Below are positions 17,873-26,735 of a stretch of 51,057 nt of DNA, one piece after another (positions within the stretch are counted from its first letter, which is position 1; each line of letters starts with the position of its first letter). The DNA is taken from assembly GCF_900108395.1 (NCBI RefSeq), contig NZ_FNXE01000009.1, forward strand, positions 1 to 51,057, read 5' to 3'. The position numbers and the translations under genes are program-made. This DNA comes from Paenimyroides marinum (GTDB taxonomy: Bacteria; Bacteroidota; Bacteroidia; Flavobacteriales; Flavobacteriaceae). The notes beneath the pieces were generated by a model. That model was not told the origin of the DNA. It saw nothing but the letters and a program-made list of their open reading frames with translations, and did not search any database.

Positions 17873-18802
17873 TTGGGCAAAAAAAGGTTTAAAATAACAA
17901 AACTGCCGGTTATAGGCAAACTGATTAAGTTTTCTATGCGGACAAAACTTCCCGGATTAGAAGGCTTAACATTGTATCAGTTACTCCGTATTTATATTGC
18001 CGGTATTGTGGAAGGGGCTTTAAATTACAAGGCGGGCTCTATTGCCTTTACCTTTTTTATGGCGTTGTTTCCGTTTGCGTTATTCTTGTTAAACTTAATT
18101 CCTTATATCCCTATAGATAATTTTCAGGAGAGTTTTTTGTTGTTCGTAGAAGAAAACGTACCGCCGAATACGTATGATGCCATTGAGTTGATTTTGATTG
18201 ATATTATAAACAATTCATACCGCAGTTTATTGTCAACCGGGGTCATTATGTCGGTCATTTTTATGGCAAACGGCGTAAATGCAATCATCAACGGATTTCA
18301 GTCTTCGGCACATTTAAGCATTTCGCGGAATTTTTTCAGACAATATCTTATAGCAATTGTTTTATCAGTATTACTAAGTGTCATGCTGGTTATTTCGGTA
18401 GCGGTTTATTTATCAGTTGAGGTATTGATGCATTTTTCAGAATATCCGTATCTGGCTGATATCGGCAGAAACATTTTTGTTGTTTTAATGATTCTCTTAA
18501 CAGTTTCCATTCTCTATAAATTCGGAACCAAAGAAACCAAACACCTTTCTTTTATTTCTTACGGTTCTGTTTTTACTACTGTTTTAATGTCGTTAACATC
18601 TGTTGCTTTTGGGTTTTATGTGTCAAAATTTGCAAAATATAATGAACTGTACGGATCAATTGGTACACTTTTGGTTATAATGATTTATATTTGGATAAAC
18701 TGTATGATTTTACTTTTAGGATTTGAACTAAATGCTGCGATTTATACAGCCAAAAGAAAAAATTCTTATATTAGTAACAGTAAAACAAGAAATAGCGTAT
18801 GA
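17873..18802 (+). CDS. YihY/BrkB-family inner membrane protein
   Basis: The 309-residue protein starts at a TTG codon (GKKRFKITKLPVIGKLIKFS follows) 6 bases after nadC; the next ATG would remove a conserved-looking amphipathic segment. It has a positively charged N-terminus and about six membrane helices: AGSIAFTFFMALFPFALFLL near 57, STGVIMSVIFMANGVNAIIN near 123, and others to FELNAAIYTAKRK near the end. These are signatures of the YihY/BrkB family, once misannotated as ribonuclease BN. Its transport or structural role is not settled. The 3' end overlaps the DUF2147 gene by 4 bases. Confidence 0.9.
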   Translation: MGKKRFKITKLPVIGKLIKFSMRTKLPGLEGLTLYQLLRIYIAGIVEGALNYKAGSIAFTFFMALFPFALFLLNLIPYIPIDNFQESFLLFVEENVPPNTYDAIELILIDIINNSYRSLLSTGVIMSVIFMANGVNAIINGFQSSAHLSISRNFFRQYLIAIVLSVLLSVMLVISVAVYLSVEVLMHFSEYPYLADIGRNIFVVLMILLTVSILYKFGTKETKHLSFISYGSVFTTVLMSLTSVAFGFYVSKFAKYNELYGSIGTLLVIMIYIWINCMILLLGFELNAAIYTAKRKNSYISNSKTRNSV

Positions 18803-19224
18803 AAAATGTAATTGTAGTTTTTGCACTATCAGTCATTGCCTCATTAGGATTGCAGGCACAAACGGTAACAGGCAAATGGAAAACCATTGACGACGAAACG
18901 GGTAAACCCAAATCAATTGTAGAAATAACCGAAGACAACGGGAAAATCTATGGTAAGGTAATTGAAATTTTAACCGATAAAAAAGATGCTAAATGTGACA
19001 AATGTCCGGGAGCCGATAAAGGAAAACCCATTAAAGGTTTAACCATTATCAAAGGATTAAAAAAAGACGGCTCTGAATATTCCGGCGGAACCATTACGGA
19101 TCCCGGTTCTGGTAAAGAGTACAAATGTGCTTTGAAATTAGACGGAGCAGACAAGTTAAATGTCCGTGGATATATAGGCATTCAAGCATTAGGACGCACA
19201 CAAACATGGATTCGGGTAAAATAA
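18799..19224 (+). CDS. DUF2147 exported protein
   Basis: The 141-residue protein has a signal peptide (MKNVIVVFALSVIASLGLQAQ). The mature domain matches DUF2147: VTGKWKTIDDETGKPKSIVE near 23, a Cys-x2-Cys pair in DAKCDKCPGADKGKPIKGL near 64, IIKGLKKDGSEYSGGTITDP near 84, then LNVRGYIGIQALGRTQTWIR at the end. The fold is a small lipocalin-like beta-barrel. Its biochemical role is unknown. It overlaps the YihY-like gene by 4 bases and is followed by a terminator, closing the nadC operon. Confidence 0.87.
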   Translation: MKNVIVVFALSVIASLGLQAQTVTGKWKTIDDETGKPKSIVEITEDNGKIYGKVIEILTDKKDAKCDKCPGADKGKPIKGLTIIKGLKKDGSEYSGGTITDPGSGKEYKCALKLDGADKLNVRGYIGIQALGRTQTWIRVK

Positions 19225-19234
19225 TGTACTAACG

Positions 19235-19268
19235 AAAAACACTTTTAATCAATGAAAGTGTTTTTTTG
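19235..19268 (+). terminator. Intrinsic terminator of the nadC-yihY-DUF2147 operon
   Basis: AAAAACACTTT and AAAGTGTTTTT form an 11-bp stem with a 9-base loop followed by T residues, 10 bases after the DUF2147 stop codon. Confidence 0.88.
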
Positions 19269-19321
19269 TTTTCTTTAACTTTTGTAATCCCAATACAGCA
19301 TATAATCCCGCATAAAAATTG

Positions 19322-19329
19322 TACTTTTG
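19322..19329 (+). promoter_or_regulatory. Candidate -7 box for mutL
   Basis: TACTTTTG matches the bacteroidotal TAnnTTTG element, 32 bases before the mutL ATG and just downstream of the preceding terminator. I see no well-spaced TTTG at -33, so support is partial. Confidence 0.45.
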
Positions 19330-19360
19330 TAAATCATTATAAAAACGAAAAAACAATTAC

Positions 19361-21295
19361 ATGTCAAGTGTTATACGCTTATTGCCCGATCACGTTGCCA
19401 ACCAAATTGCTGCCGGAGAGGTGGTTCAAAGACCGGCTTCGGTGGTTAAAGAATTACTCGAAAACGCTGTTGATGCCGGTGCAACTTCTATAAAACTGGT
19501 TGTAAAAGATGCCGGTAAAACACTTATTCAGGTAACCGATAACGGTAAAGGTATGAACGAAGTAGATGCACGTATGTGTTTTGAACGTCATGCTACTTCT
19601 AAAATTTCCTTGGCAGAAGATTTGTTTCAGTTGCAGACCAAAGGGTTTCGTGGCGAAGCTTTGGCATCTATTGCAGCAATTGCCCATGTGGAGCTAAAAA
19701 CCAAAGAACACGAAAATCAGTTGGGTACGCATGTAATTATTGAAGGCAGCAAAGTGGTTTCGCAAGAAGTTGCTGTGGTACCTGACGGAACATCTTTCTT
19801 AGTAAAAAATCTGTTTTTTAATATTCCCGCACGCAGAAATTTCCTGAAATCTGATCAGGTAGAATTGCGCCATGTGATCGATGAGTTCGAGCGTGTGGCT
19901 TTGGCACATAACGATATTCAGTTTACGTTTATTCACAATGGAGCCGAACTGTTTAATTTGCCCGTGTCAAATATCCGTCAGCGTATTGTAAACGTTTTTG
20001 GCGGAAAAACCAATGAAAAATTAGTTCCTGTACAAGAAACAACCGAAATTGTTGAAATTTACGGCTTTGTGGCAAAACCTGAATTTGCCAAAAAAAGCAG
20101 AGGTGAACAGTTTTTTTTCGTGAACGATCGTTTTATTAAAAGCGGTTACCTGCACCATGCGGTAACGGCTGCCTTTGAAGGTTTGCTGAAAGACGGCACA
20201 CATCCCAGTTATTTTTTGTATTTGAATCTGCCACCGAATAGTATCGATATCAACATCCATCCCACAAAAACCGAAATAAAATTTGATGATGAACAGGCAT
20301 TATACGCAATCTTGCGGGCTACCATTAAACATAGTTTAGGACAGTTCAATGTGGCACCGGTTTTAGATTTTCAAAAAGACAGCGATTTAGATGTTCCGTA
20401 CAGTTATGAAGGTACCAAATCGGTAGAACCAACGGTTGCCGTTGATCCTTTTTTTAATCCGTTTGACAGTATGAAACCGGGGAGTAGTTTAGCCGGTCAA
20501 ATGGACTCCGGATTTAATCCATTTGAAAATGTAAAGCCTAAAATGTCTTCGGGTGGATTTTCAGGCGGAAAGCCGTTTCAGGATAAAAAGCAGCACAAAC
20601 CGGGGGGGTGGGAAACATTGTACGAAGGTATTTCAGATGCTAAGGAAATTATTTTAACATCGGCAAATCATCAGTTTGACGAAGAAGAAATTACAGGTTC
20701 ACTGTTTGATGATGAAACATCGCAGACAGCCAATTACCAGCAATCGTATCAGTTTCAAAAGAAATACATCATCAGTCCCATAAAATCGGGAATGATTATT
20801 ATTGATCAACGCAGAGCACATCAGCGTATTTTGTACGAACACTATATTAAATCGTTCACTGTAAAACAAAATTCAAGTCAGCAATTGTTGTTTCCCCTGT
20901 CTTTGTATTACACCGTTTACGAAATGGAATTGTTACGCAGTATTGAGCAGCAACTCATTCAAATGGGCTTTTTATTTCAGGAAATTTCTAACGAAAAAAT
21001 TGTAATTTTAGGCATTCCGGTTTCTGTTTCAGAAAGCGAGGTTTCTATTGTATTAGAAGATCTTTTGAATGATTTACAAGACGGTGTGCCAAACGATGTA
21101 GATGTGGTACACGACCGAATTGCAAAATCGCTGGCACAGAGTTTGGCGGTGAAAACCGGAACGTATCTAACCGATAAGGAACAAGAAAATATTGTAAACA
21201 GTTTGTTTGGATGCGAAGATCCGCAAACATCGCCTTTTGGCAAAACTACTTTTATAACGATGAAAGTAGAAGATATTGATAAAAAATTTATGTAA
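19361..21295 (+). CDS. mutL: DNA mismatch repair protein MutL
   Basis: MutL links MutS mismatch recognition to strand removal. The 644-residue protein has a standard GHKL ATPase domain: LLPDHVANQIAAGEVVQRPA at the start, VVKELLENAVDAGATSI near 27, VTDNGKGMNEVD near 54, RHATSKI near 71, and GFRGEALASIAAIA near 90. A linker (about 350-440) joins the C-terminal dimerization domain. There the endonuclease motif DQHA(X)2E(X)4E is replaced by DQRRAHQRILYE (D482), and the late C-terminal CPHGRP-like motif reads SPFGKTT, so the nuclease metal site looks degenerate. The rhomboid gene starts immediately after the stop. Confidence 0.96.
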   Translation: MSSVIRLLPDHVANQIAAGEVVQRPASVVKELLENAVDAGATSIKLVVKDAGKTLIQVTDNGKGMNEVDARMCFERHATSKISLAEDLFQLQTKGFRGEALASIAAIAHVELKTKEHENQLGTHVIIEGSKVVSQEVAVVPDGTSFLVKNLFFNIPARRNFLKSDQVELRHVIDEFERVALAHNDIQFTFIHNGAELFNLPVSNIRQRIVNVFGGKTNEKLVPVQETTEIVEIYGFVAKPEFAKKSRGEQFFFVNDRFIKSGYLHHAVTAAFEGLLKDGTHPSYFLYLNLPPNSIDINIHPTKTEIKFDDEQALYAILRATIKHSLGQFNVAPVLDFQKDSDLDVPYSYEGTKSVEPTVAVDPFFNPFDSMKPGSSLAGQMDSGFNPFENVKPKMSSGGFSGGKPFQDKKQHKPGGWETLYEGISDAKEIILTSANHQFDEEEITGSLFDDETSQTANYQQSYQFQKKYIISPIKSGMIIIDQRRAHQRILYEHYIKSFTVKQNSSQQLLFPLSLYYTVYEMELLRSIEQQLIQMGFLFQEISNEKIVILGIPVSVSESEVSIVLEDLLNDLQDGVPNDVDVVHDRIAKSLAQSLAVKTGTYLTDKEQENIVNSLFGCEDPQTSPFGKTTFITMKVEDIDKKFM

Positions 21296-22054
21296 ATGAA
21301 TCAGATTACTCCTGTTGTAAAACAATTGTTGATTGTTAACGTAATAATATTTTTAGCGGCGTACTTTTTTGTGCCAATGTTGAATGTTTATTTTCCATTG
21401 TACTACATCGAAAATCCAAATTTTAAAATTTGGCAGCCAATTACACACATGTTTATGCATGGTGGTATTATGCATATTTTGTTTAATATGTTTGCTTTGT
21501 ACTCTTTTGGGTCGGTTTTAGAACAAATATGGGGAGGTAAAAAGTTTATATTGTTCTATATTTTATGTGGATTGGGAGCTGCGGTTCTTTATGCCGCTGT
21601 TAATTATTGGCAATTTCACTCAACTTATGATGTTCTGCTTACAAATGGATTTAAAACGGATGATATTTTAAATCTAATTTCCCAAAATAGATATGATAAT
21701 AGATGGTTGTCTTACGTTTCTACAGACGATATTCGTTCTATGTCAGGTTCTTATTTTTCAAGAGCAGTTGGAGCTTCTGGAGCAATTTACGGTTTATTAA
21801 TTGCATTCGCTTTTATGTTTCCAAATGCAGGTTTAGCATTACTGTTTATTCCTGTACCTGTGAAGGCTAAATATTTTGTTCCTGCAATCCTTCTGTATGA
21901 TTTATTATCGGGTTTAAATGGAAGTTCGATTTTTGGTTTTGGAGGAGGAGTAGCCCATTTTGCACATATTGGCGGAGCTATTGTAGGGTTTTTACTGATG
22001 TGGATGTGGAAGAAAAAACAATTTGACCAATTCCGTTGGGATAAACGCAACTAA
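21296..22054 (+). CDS. Rhomboid-family intramembrane serine protease (first of two)
   Basis: The 252-residue membrane protein has the rhomboid core: HMFMHGGIMHILFNMFALYS near 50 (the HxxxN region), the nucleophile loop GASGAIYGLLIAF near 160 (serine in GxSG), and the catalytic histidine in VAHFAHIGGAIVGF near 222. A loop of about 50 residues separates helices 3 and 4. It should cleave membrane-anchored substrates within the bilayer; the substrates are unknown. Its ATG directly abuts the mutL stop, and a second rhomboid gene follows after 24 bases. Confidence 0.93.
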   Translation: MNQITPVVKQLLIVNVIIFLAAYFFVPMLNVYFPLYYIENPNFKIWQPITHMFMHGGIMHILFNMFALYSFGSVLEQIWGGKKFILFYILCGLGAAVLYAAVNYWQFHSTYDVLLTNGFKTDDILNLISQNRYDNRWLSYVSTDDIRSMSGSYFSRAVGASGAIYGLLIAFAFMFPNAGLALLFIPVPVKAKYFVPAILLYDLLSGLNGSSIFGFGGGVAHFAHIGGAIVGFLLMWMWKKKQFDQFRWDKRN

Positions 22055-22078
22055 TAGGTAACGTAATTAAAAATAACC

Positions 22079-22870
22079 ATGAAATCGTTTGAAATTAAAA
22101 ATATAACTACAGAAATTAAATTGATTGCTGCTATCAGTATCATCAGTTTATTTATTATGTTGTTTGGAAAATATAATGAAGATTGTTATCGAATGGTATT
22201 GGAACAACTGGCATTATTCAGCGATTTTAAAATTTTTAATTTTCGTATCTGGCAGTTTTTTACGTATAGCTTTTTGCATAGTGGCGTACTGCATTTACTG
22301 CTCAATATGGTTATGCTGTATTTTTTCAGTCAGTTGTTTTTTACGTTTTTTAATTACAAGCAATTCTTAAAAGCTTATTTTTCAGGCGGAATTGCAGCTG
22401 GTATTTTCTATTTTTTGATTTCTAATTTGGTAGGATTTCAAAGTTTTGTAATAGGAGCATCGGGTGCCGTAATGGCAGTGTTTTTTACGGTAGTGGGATA
22501 CCGCCCCAATATGCGGGTACAACTGATAATTTTTGGAAACATTGCAATATATTACATTGCCCTTGCGTTTTTATGTTTTGATTTGTTCCAGTTGTTTTTT
22601 GATAATGCAGGCGGACATTTAGCACATATTGGCGGAAGTATTTTCGGTTTTTGTTACGGAAAATGGCTGGGCGGATTTTCACTAAAAACGGTAAAAAAAG
22701 CAAAAGCCAAAAGCCATTTAAAAACAGTTCATAAGATTAATCAAACCAAAAATAAAACAGATAATAACACTGTTCAAAAGCAAATAGATGTTATCTTAGA
22801 CAAAATAAGCAAATCGGGATACGACAGCTTAACGCAAGAGGAAAAAGAATTTTTGTTTAAGCAAAAATAA
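22079..22870 (+). CDS. Rhomboid-family intramembrane serine protease with C-terminal tail
   Basis: The 263-residue protein is a second rhomboid, not a copy of its neighbour. The core includes FTYSFLHSGVLHLLLNMVML near 60, the serine loop GASGAVMAVFF near 128, and the histidine in HLAHIGGSIFGFCYG near 180. A basic cytosolic tail (about 205-263, KKAKAKSHLKTVHKINQTK) ends in DKISKSGYDSLTQEEKEFLF, a short helical motif that I recall at the C-terminus of many bacteroidotal rhomboids. Expression is probably coupled to mutL and the first rhomboid. Confidence 0.92.
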   Translation: MKSFEIKNITTEIKLIAAISIISLFIMLFGKYNEDCYRMVLEQLALFSDFKIFNFRIWQFFTYSFLHSGVLHLLLNMVMLYFFSQLFFTFFNYKQFLKAYFSGGIAAGIFYFLISNLVGFQSFVIGASGAVMAVFFTVVGYRPNMRVQLIIFGNIAIYYIALAFLCFDLFQLFFDNAGGHLAHIGGSIFGFCYGKWLGGFSLKTVKKAKAKSHLKTVHKINQTKNKTDNNTVQKQIDVILDKISKSGYDSLTQEEKEFLFKQK

Positions 22871-22874
22871 ATGT

Positions 22875-23921
22875 ATGAAAAAACTGAATTGGTTTAATAA
22901 ACTTGCCTTTTTTTTAAATATAGTGTTAGTAACTCTAACATTAATGGGCTATTTATTACCATCAATGGCACCCAAGCTTTTTCCTTTCTTATCCGTTTTA
23001 ACCCTTATTTTACCCACGCTTTTAATATTGAATCTGGTCTTTGTTGTTTATTGGGCACTTCAGTTTAAACGACAAGCACTTCTGTCGATTATTGTATTTT
23101 TAATCGGATATACGTTTTTTGCCAAATTCTATAAATTCACTTCAAAAAACGAAGAACCCTTTGAAACCGATTTTACCGTTTTAAGTTACAATGTGCGGTT
23201 GTTTAATTTATTTGAATGGATGCCTGACGAGAATGTTGCCGAAAACATTAAACTATTTATTGAAAAACAAAATCCGGATATTATCTGTTTTCAGGAATTT
23301 TCAAAATCGGCTGATTATAAACTGGACGATTACAAATTCAGACACATCATCATGCACGGCAACAAGATAAAAACCGGACAGGCAATTTACTCTAAATTCC
23401 GAATTATTGATCAGGGAGAAATAGCCTTGCCAAGTTCTGATAACAATGTGGTTTATGCCGATATTGTAAAAAACAAGGATACCATTCGCGTGTACAGCAT
23501 TCATTTACAGTCGGTAAATATCAGTCCGGATATTAATGAAATAGATGAACGTAAATCTAAACGTATTTTTAACCGTTTAAGCGAAGCTTTTAAAGTGCAA
23601 CAATTGCAATCTGAACTAATTCAGGAGCACATGAAAGATTTCAAAGGGCACAAAATTATTTGTGGTGATATGAATAATACGGCTTTTTCGTATGTTTATA
23701 AAAATATCGTAGGTAATATGAACGATGCTTTTGTTGAAGCAGGAAAAGGTTTCGGACAAACGTATAACTATAAATATTACCCGGCACGCATCGATTATAT
23801 TTTAGTTGACAATATATTTGAGGTAAAAGAATTTAAAACCTTTAACGATTTCAAAAATTCAGACCATTTTCCCATTATGGCACGATTGAATTTTAATAGA
23901 GATAAAAAAAAGGATAACTAA
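22875..23921 (+). CDS. Membrane-anchored endonuclease/exonuclease/phosphatase-fold protein
   Basis: The 348-residue protein has three N-terminal membrane helices (about 8-32, 38-60 and 66-84) followed by an EEP domain on the outer face. Motifs are TVLSYNVRLFNLFEW near 102, NPDIICFQEFSKSADY near 134 (metal-binding Glu), VYSIHLQSVNIS near 208, KIICGDMNNTAFSYVY near 258 (catalytic Asp and Asn), RIDYILVD near 306 and SDHFPIMARL near 331 (final Asp-His). Substrates could be nucleic acids or phosphoesters such as lipids; the sequence does not decide. It starts 4 bases after the second rhomboid gene. Confidence 0.9.
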   Translation: MKKLNWFNKLAFFLNIVLVTLTLMGYLLPSMAPKLFPFLSVLTLILPTLLILNLVFVVYWALQFKRQALLSIIVFLIGYTFFAKFYKFTSKNEEPFETDFTVLSYNVRLFNLFEWMPDENVAENIKLFIEKQNPDIICFQEFSKSADYKLDDYKFRHIIMHGNKIKTGQAIYSKFRIIDQGEIALPSSDNNVVYADIVKNKDTIRVYSIHLQSVNISPDINEIDERKSKRIFNRLSEAFKVQQLQSELIQEHMKDFKGHKIICGDMNNTAFSYVYKNIVGNMNDAFVEAGKGFGQTYNYKYYPARIDYILVDNIFEVKEFKTFNDFKNSDHFPIMARLNFNRDKKKDN

Positions 23922-23940
23922 AATGCTATCCTTTTTTATC
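23901..23940. terminator. Bidirectional intrinsic terminator
   Basis: GATAAAAAAAAGGATA and TATCCTTTTTTATC form a long stem. It overlaps the last codons of the EEP gene and separates it from the convergent lipoprotein gene. Confidence 0.85.
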
Positions 23941-23943
23941 AAT

Positions 23944-24402
23944 TTATTTTTTTAAGTAGTAAAAAACTTCAAAACCGTAATCTTCTGGTCGGTCACCGCC
24001 ATCAGAAATTAGTTTCAGTTTTATATCTGTAGCATTGATAGATACTATTTCACCTTCTAAAAGGTAACCATCTTCATCAACTAAAGAAACCATTTTGCTT
24101 GTTGATTCATAAGTCCATGTACCTGGAAAATTAGATGTAGCACAATCTTCTTCATCATGATAAACTTCATCTTTTAAACCACCGGTTTTTATGTCGAAAT
24201 AATCATACTCACAGCCTTCAGTACTTAAATTACCAGATTGAACCAATTCCCCATCCTGATATACTTCTCCTGTAACCATATCCCATTTACCAACTAAAAG
24301 TGTTGATGTATTGTCAACTGGTTGTGGTTCTGGTTTGTCGTCATCTCCACAACTAACTAAAGATAAAGACAATAATGCTGAGAAAAGTATTAATTTTTTC
24401 AT
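23944..24402 (-). CDS. Lipocalin-like lipoprotein
   Basis: The 152-residue product has a lipobox (…LLSLSLVSC, lipidated Cys18) and an acidic linker. The mature part starts with LLVGKWDMVTGEVYQDGELV, the G-x-W motif typical of lipocalin-like domains common in Bacteroidota lipoproteins. Later strands (GTWTYESTSKMVSLVDEDGY, INATDIKLKLISDGG) fit a small beta-barrel. One C…C pair in EGCEYDYF and EDCATSNF may form a disulfide. The ligand is unknown. Confidence 0.72.
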   Translation of the reverse strand: MKKLILFSALLSLSLVSCGDDDKPEPQPVDNTSTLLVGKWDMVTGEVYQDGELVQSGNLSTEGCEYDYFDIKTGGLKDEVYHDEEDCATSNFPGTWTYESTSKMVSLVDEDGYLLEGEIVSINATDIKLKLISDGGDRPEDYGFEVFYYLKK

Positions 24403-24464
24403 AAATAAATGTTATTAAATTTTTAGTAAAGATAGTCTTATAAAATTAGATAAGCAACAACAAT

Positions 24465-24499
24465 AAAAAAAGAGGTTTCAATTTGAAATCTCTTTTTTT
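24465..24499. terminator. Intrinsic terminator of the parA-wbqC operon
   Basis: AAAAAAAGAGGTTTCAA and TTGAAATCTCTTTTTTT form a long stem with one mismatch. It lies at the 3' end of the wbqC-like gene on the minus strand and can also protect the lipoprotein gene from read-in. Confidence 0.82.
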
Positions 24500-25115
24500 A
24501 TTTTATTAAAGTTTGTTCTTTCAGATAATCAACTGCATGCCTACCTTCGTTAAAAAGCAAATCTAAAATACTTAAATTATTTAAATAACCGTGTTTGTCG
24601 TCAAAAACCTGGGTGTACGATTCAAAAGTGTTTGGGTCTTTTTTGCCGTTTGCCAAATGTCTGAAATCGGTTTGCTGAACTTCTCTAAAGAACTCTTCGG
24701 TTTTTGTGTACGGAATTTTTATTCCTAAACAATCGGTTACAATTTCGTGGATTTGAAAGTTCAAATCCATTAAAAAAATATGTTTTTTTTCAAAAACCGG
24801 ACGAATATCATCTTCAAAAAATTCAAAATAAGGTGATGTTCTGTAAGCGGCTTCTAACGATTTAAAATGTTGTTTTTGCCAGTTAAAATCGTTTTCAATC
24901 TTAATATCGCGGTATTTTTGGTGTATTTGTTCCTTATTGTGTTTAACGGGTATGTTTAACAACTGCAAACCGTTTGCACTATAAATGTACATACGGTTGC
25001 GGTTGGTTTGTTTCTGAAAATTATCATCTGTTTCAAATACTACCGAGTTGGCTTGCAACATGGCTACAAAATGACTTACAGACGGAAAATAGGTTGGATG
25101 TATTAAAAGATCCAT
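24498..25115 (-). CDS. WbqC family protein
   Basis: The 205-residue protein matches the WbqC-like family: IHPTYFPSVSHFVAMLQANS at the start, FQKQTNRNRMYIYSANGLQL near 38, LNIPVKHNKEQIHQKYRDI near 57, then WQKQHFKSLEAAYRTSPYFE near 84 and FFEDDIRPVF. Some members lie in O-antigen clusters and are thought to act on sugars or to transfer acyl groups; no role has been shown for this subgroup. Its ATG overlaps the lepB stop by one base, so it is translated as the last gene of the parAB operon. Confidence 0.82.
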   Translation of the reverse strand: MDLLIHPTYFPSVSHFVAMLQANSVVFETDDNFQKQTNRNRMYIYSANGLQLLNIPVKHNKEQIHQKYRDIKIENDFNWQKQHFKSLEAAYRTSPYFEFFEDDIRPVFEKKHIFLMDLNFQIHEIVTDCLGIKIPYTKTEEFFREVQQTDFRHLANGKKDPNTFESYTQVFDDKHGYLNNLSILDLLFNEGRHAVDYLKEQTLIK

Positions 25116-26695
25116 TAATAATTATATTTTTTTGCTTTGCGTTTTTTTACGAAACTATACACTGCCCAACCTGCTAAAAGAATCACGAAATAGATAAAGA
25201 AGCTGTGCGGTTTTCCTGTTCCGTGTACTGTTGTAAACAGGCGTTCCCAACGAATTTTATCAATTAATTTACTCATTGGCACATTTGGATCCATACTCAT
25301 CCAGATAAATACGGGTTTGCCCACAATGTGATCAGCAGGTACAAAACCCCAGTAACGACTGTCTTCTGAACGGTGACGGTTATCACCCATCATATAGTAA
25401 TAATCTTGCTGAATGGTATAAGATGTTGCCGGTTGATTGTTTATATAGATAGAACCATCGCTTTTAACTTCCAGCTTATTGTGTTCGTAATCGGTAATGA
25501 TGGCTTTGTAAAAAGGGAGTGTTTCCTCGTTTAACTGAACCACTTCGCCCTTTGCCGGAATATGGATAGGTCCTAAATTATCTAAATTCCAAGGTTTTGT
25601 GTGTGGGAATATAGCAAGCATCCCTTTTCTGTATGGATGGAATTCAGTGCCTTCTGAAATATTTCTTTTTATATCTTTTACATGAGAAAGTTGCTTCAAC
25701 TTATTGACGTTTTCTTCTGTCAATGCGTAAAAATAATAGATTTCGGTTCTCATTTGTTGGAATCCTTCAGTAATACCTAAATCTCTATACAGAAAGTTAA
25801 TATCTAAGGGGGTACCATCTGTAGTTACTGTATAAGAATACTGAATTTTTGCACGATCACCTAAATCTAACACTTGATTGTTGATATAAACAACACCGTC
25901 TTTTATTTGTAAGTTATCTCCCGGAAGACCAACGGTTCTTTTTACATAGTTTGATTTTTTGTCTAATGGTTTGTCCGCTCTTCTTCCCGAACGGTCAAAA
26001 AACTGATAAACGGTATCTGCAGGCCAGTTAAATACCATAATGTCATTATGAGCAGGTTTTTCAAACCCGGGCAAACGCATTTCGGGTATCTGCGGAAATT
26101 TGCTGTACGATTTTACTTTTGCTAAAGGAATGGTATCGTGCACCATTGGGAAAGCTATGGCTGTTTGTGGAACACGAGCTCCGTAATTTACTTTGCTGAC
26201 AAATAAAAAGTCGCCTACCAATAGTGTTTTCTCCAGTGACGAAGTAGGAATGGTAAAGGGCTGTATAAAAAAAGTATGGATAATGGTTGCAACAACCACT
26301 GCAAATAAAATAGAACTTACAGTTTCGCCTCCTTCGGTTTTAGCTTTTAAGCTGCGGTTGGGTATATGTGTAACATTCTCGAAATAATTTACATAATACA
26401 CATAAAAACCTAAAGTTACCACACCCAAAATAGTGTCGGTAGTAGAGTTTTTACCAAAACTGCGCAAGGTTTCTACCCAAACAACCGGAAACATAATTAA
26501 ATTTACAATGGGAATAAAAAGTAAAATTACCCACCATCTTGGTCGGTTGATAATTTGCATTAAAACTACTGCGTTGTAAACCGGTACTGCGGCTTCCCAA
26601 GCTTTTCTCCCTGCTTTAATGTATAATTTCCAAGTACCCAAAAAATGAATTACCTGAACGGCAAGGAAAAAAATAAACCATTGTTTAAATGTCAT
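25115..26695 (-). CDS. lepB: Signal peptidase I, long form
   Basis: LepB removes signal peptides from exported proteins at the inner membrane. The 526-residue protein is about 200 residues longer than E. coli LepB. Residues 1-120 hold several membrane helices (WFIFFLAVQVIHFLGTWKLY; WWVILLFIPIVNLIMFPVVW). The protease domain starts with FIQPFTIPTSSLEKTLLVGD (nucleophile Ser in the TSSL segment), then SNYVKRTVGLPGDNLQIKD (general base Lys). A large insert follows, then YYMMGDNRHRSEDSRYWGFV, the conserved box E. A C-terminal helix (FFIYFVILLAGWAVYSFV) completes it. This long architecture is usual in Bacteroidota. It lies between dapB (40-base gap) and wbqC. Confidence 0.94.
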   Translation of the reverse strand: MTFKQWFIFFLAVQVIHFLGTWKLYIKAGRKAWEAAVPVYNAVVLMQIINRPRWWVILLFIPIVNLIMFPVVWVETLRSFGKNSTTDTILGVVTLGFYVYYVNYFENVTHIPNRSLKAKTEGGETVSSILFAVVVATIIHTFFIQPFTIPTSSLEKTLLVGDFLFVSKVNYGARVPQTAIAFPMVHDTIPLAKVKSYSKFPQIPEMRLPGFEKPAHNDIMVFNWPADTVYQFFDRSGRRADKPLDKKSNYVKRTVGLPGDNLQIKDGVVYINNQVLDLGDRAKIQYSYTVTTDGTPLDINFLYRDLGITEGFQQMRTEIYYFYALTEENVNKLKQLSHVKDIKRNISEGTEFHPYRKGMLAIFPHTKPWNLDNLGPIHIPAKGEVVQLNEETLPFYKAIITDYEHNKLEVKSDGSIYINNQPATSYTIQQDYYYMMGDNRHRSEDSRYWGFVPADHIVGKPVFIWMSMDPNVPMSKLIDKIRWERLFTTVHGTGKPHSFFIYFVILLAGWAVYSFVKKRKAKKYNY

Positions 26696-26735
26696 GACCT
26701 AATATTTTTTAACGAATGTAATTTTTTTTGATTAA

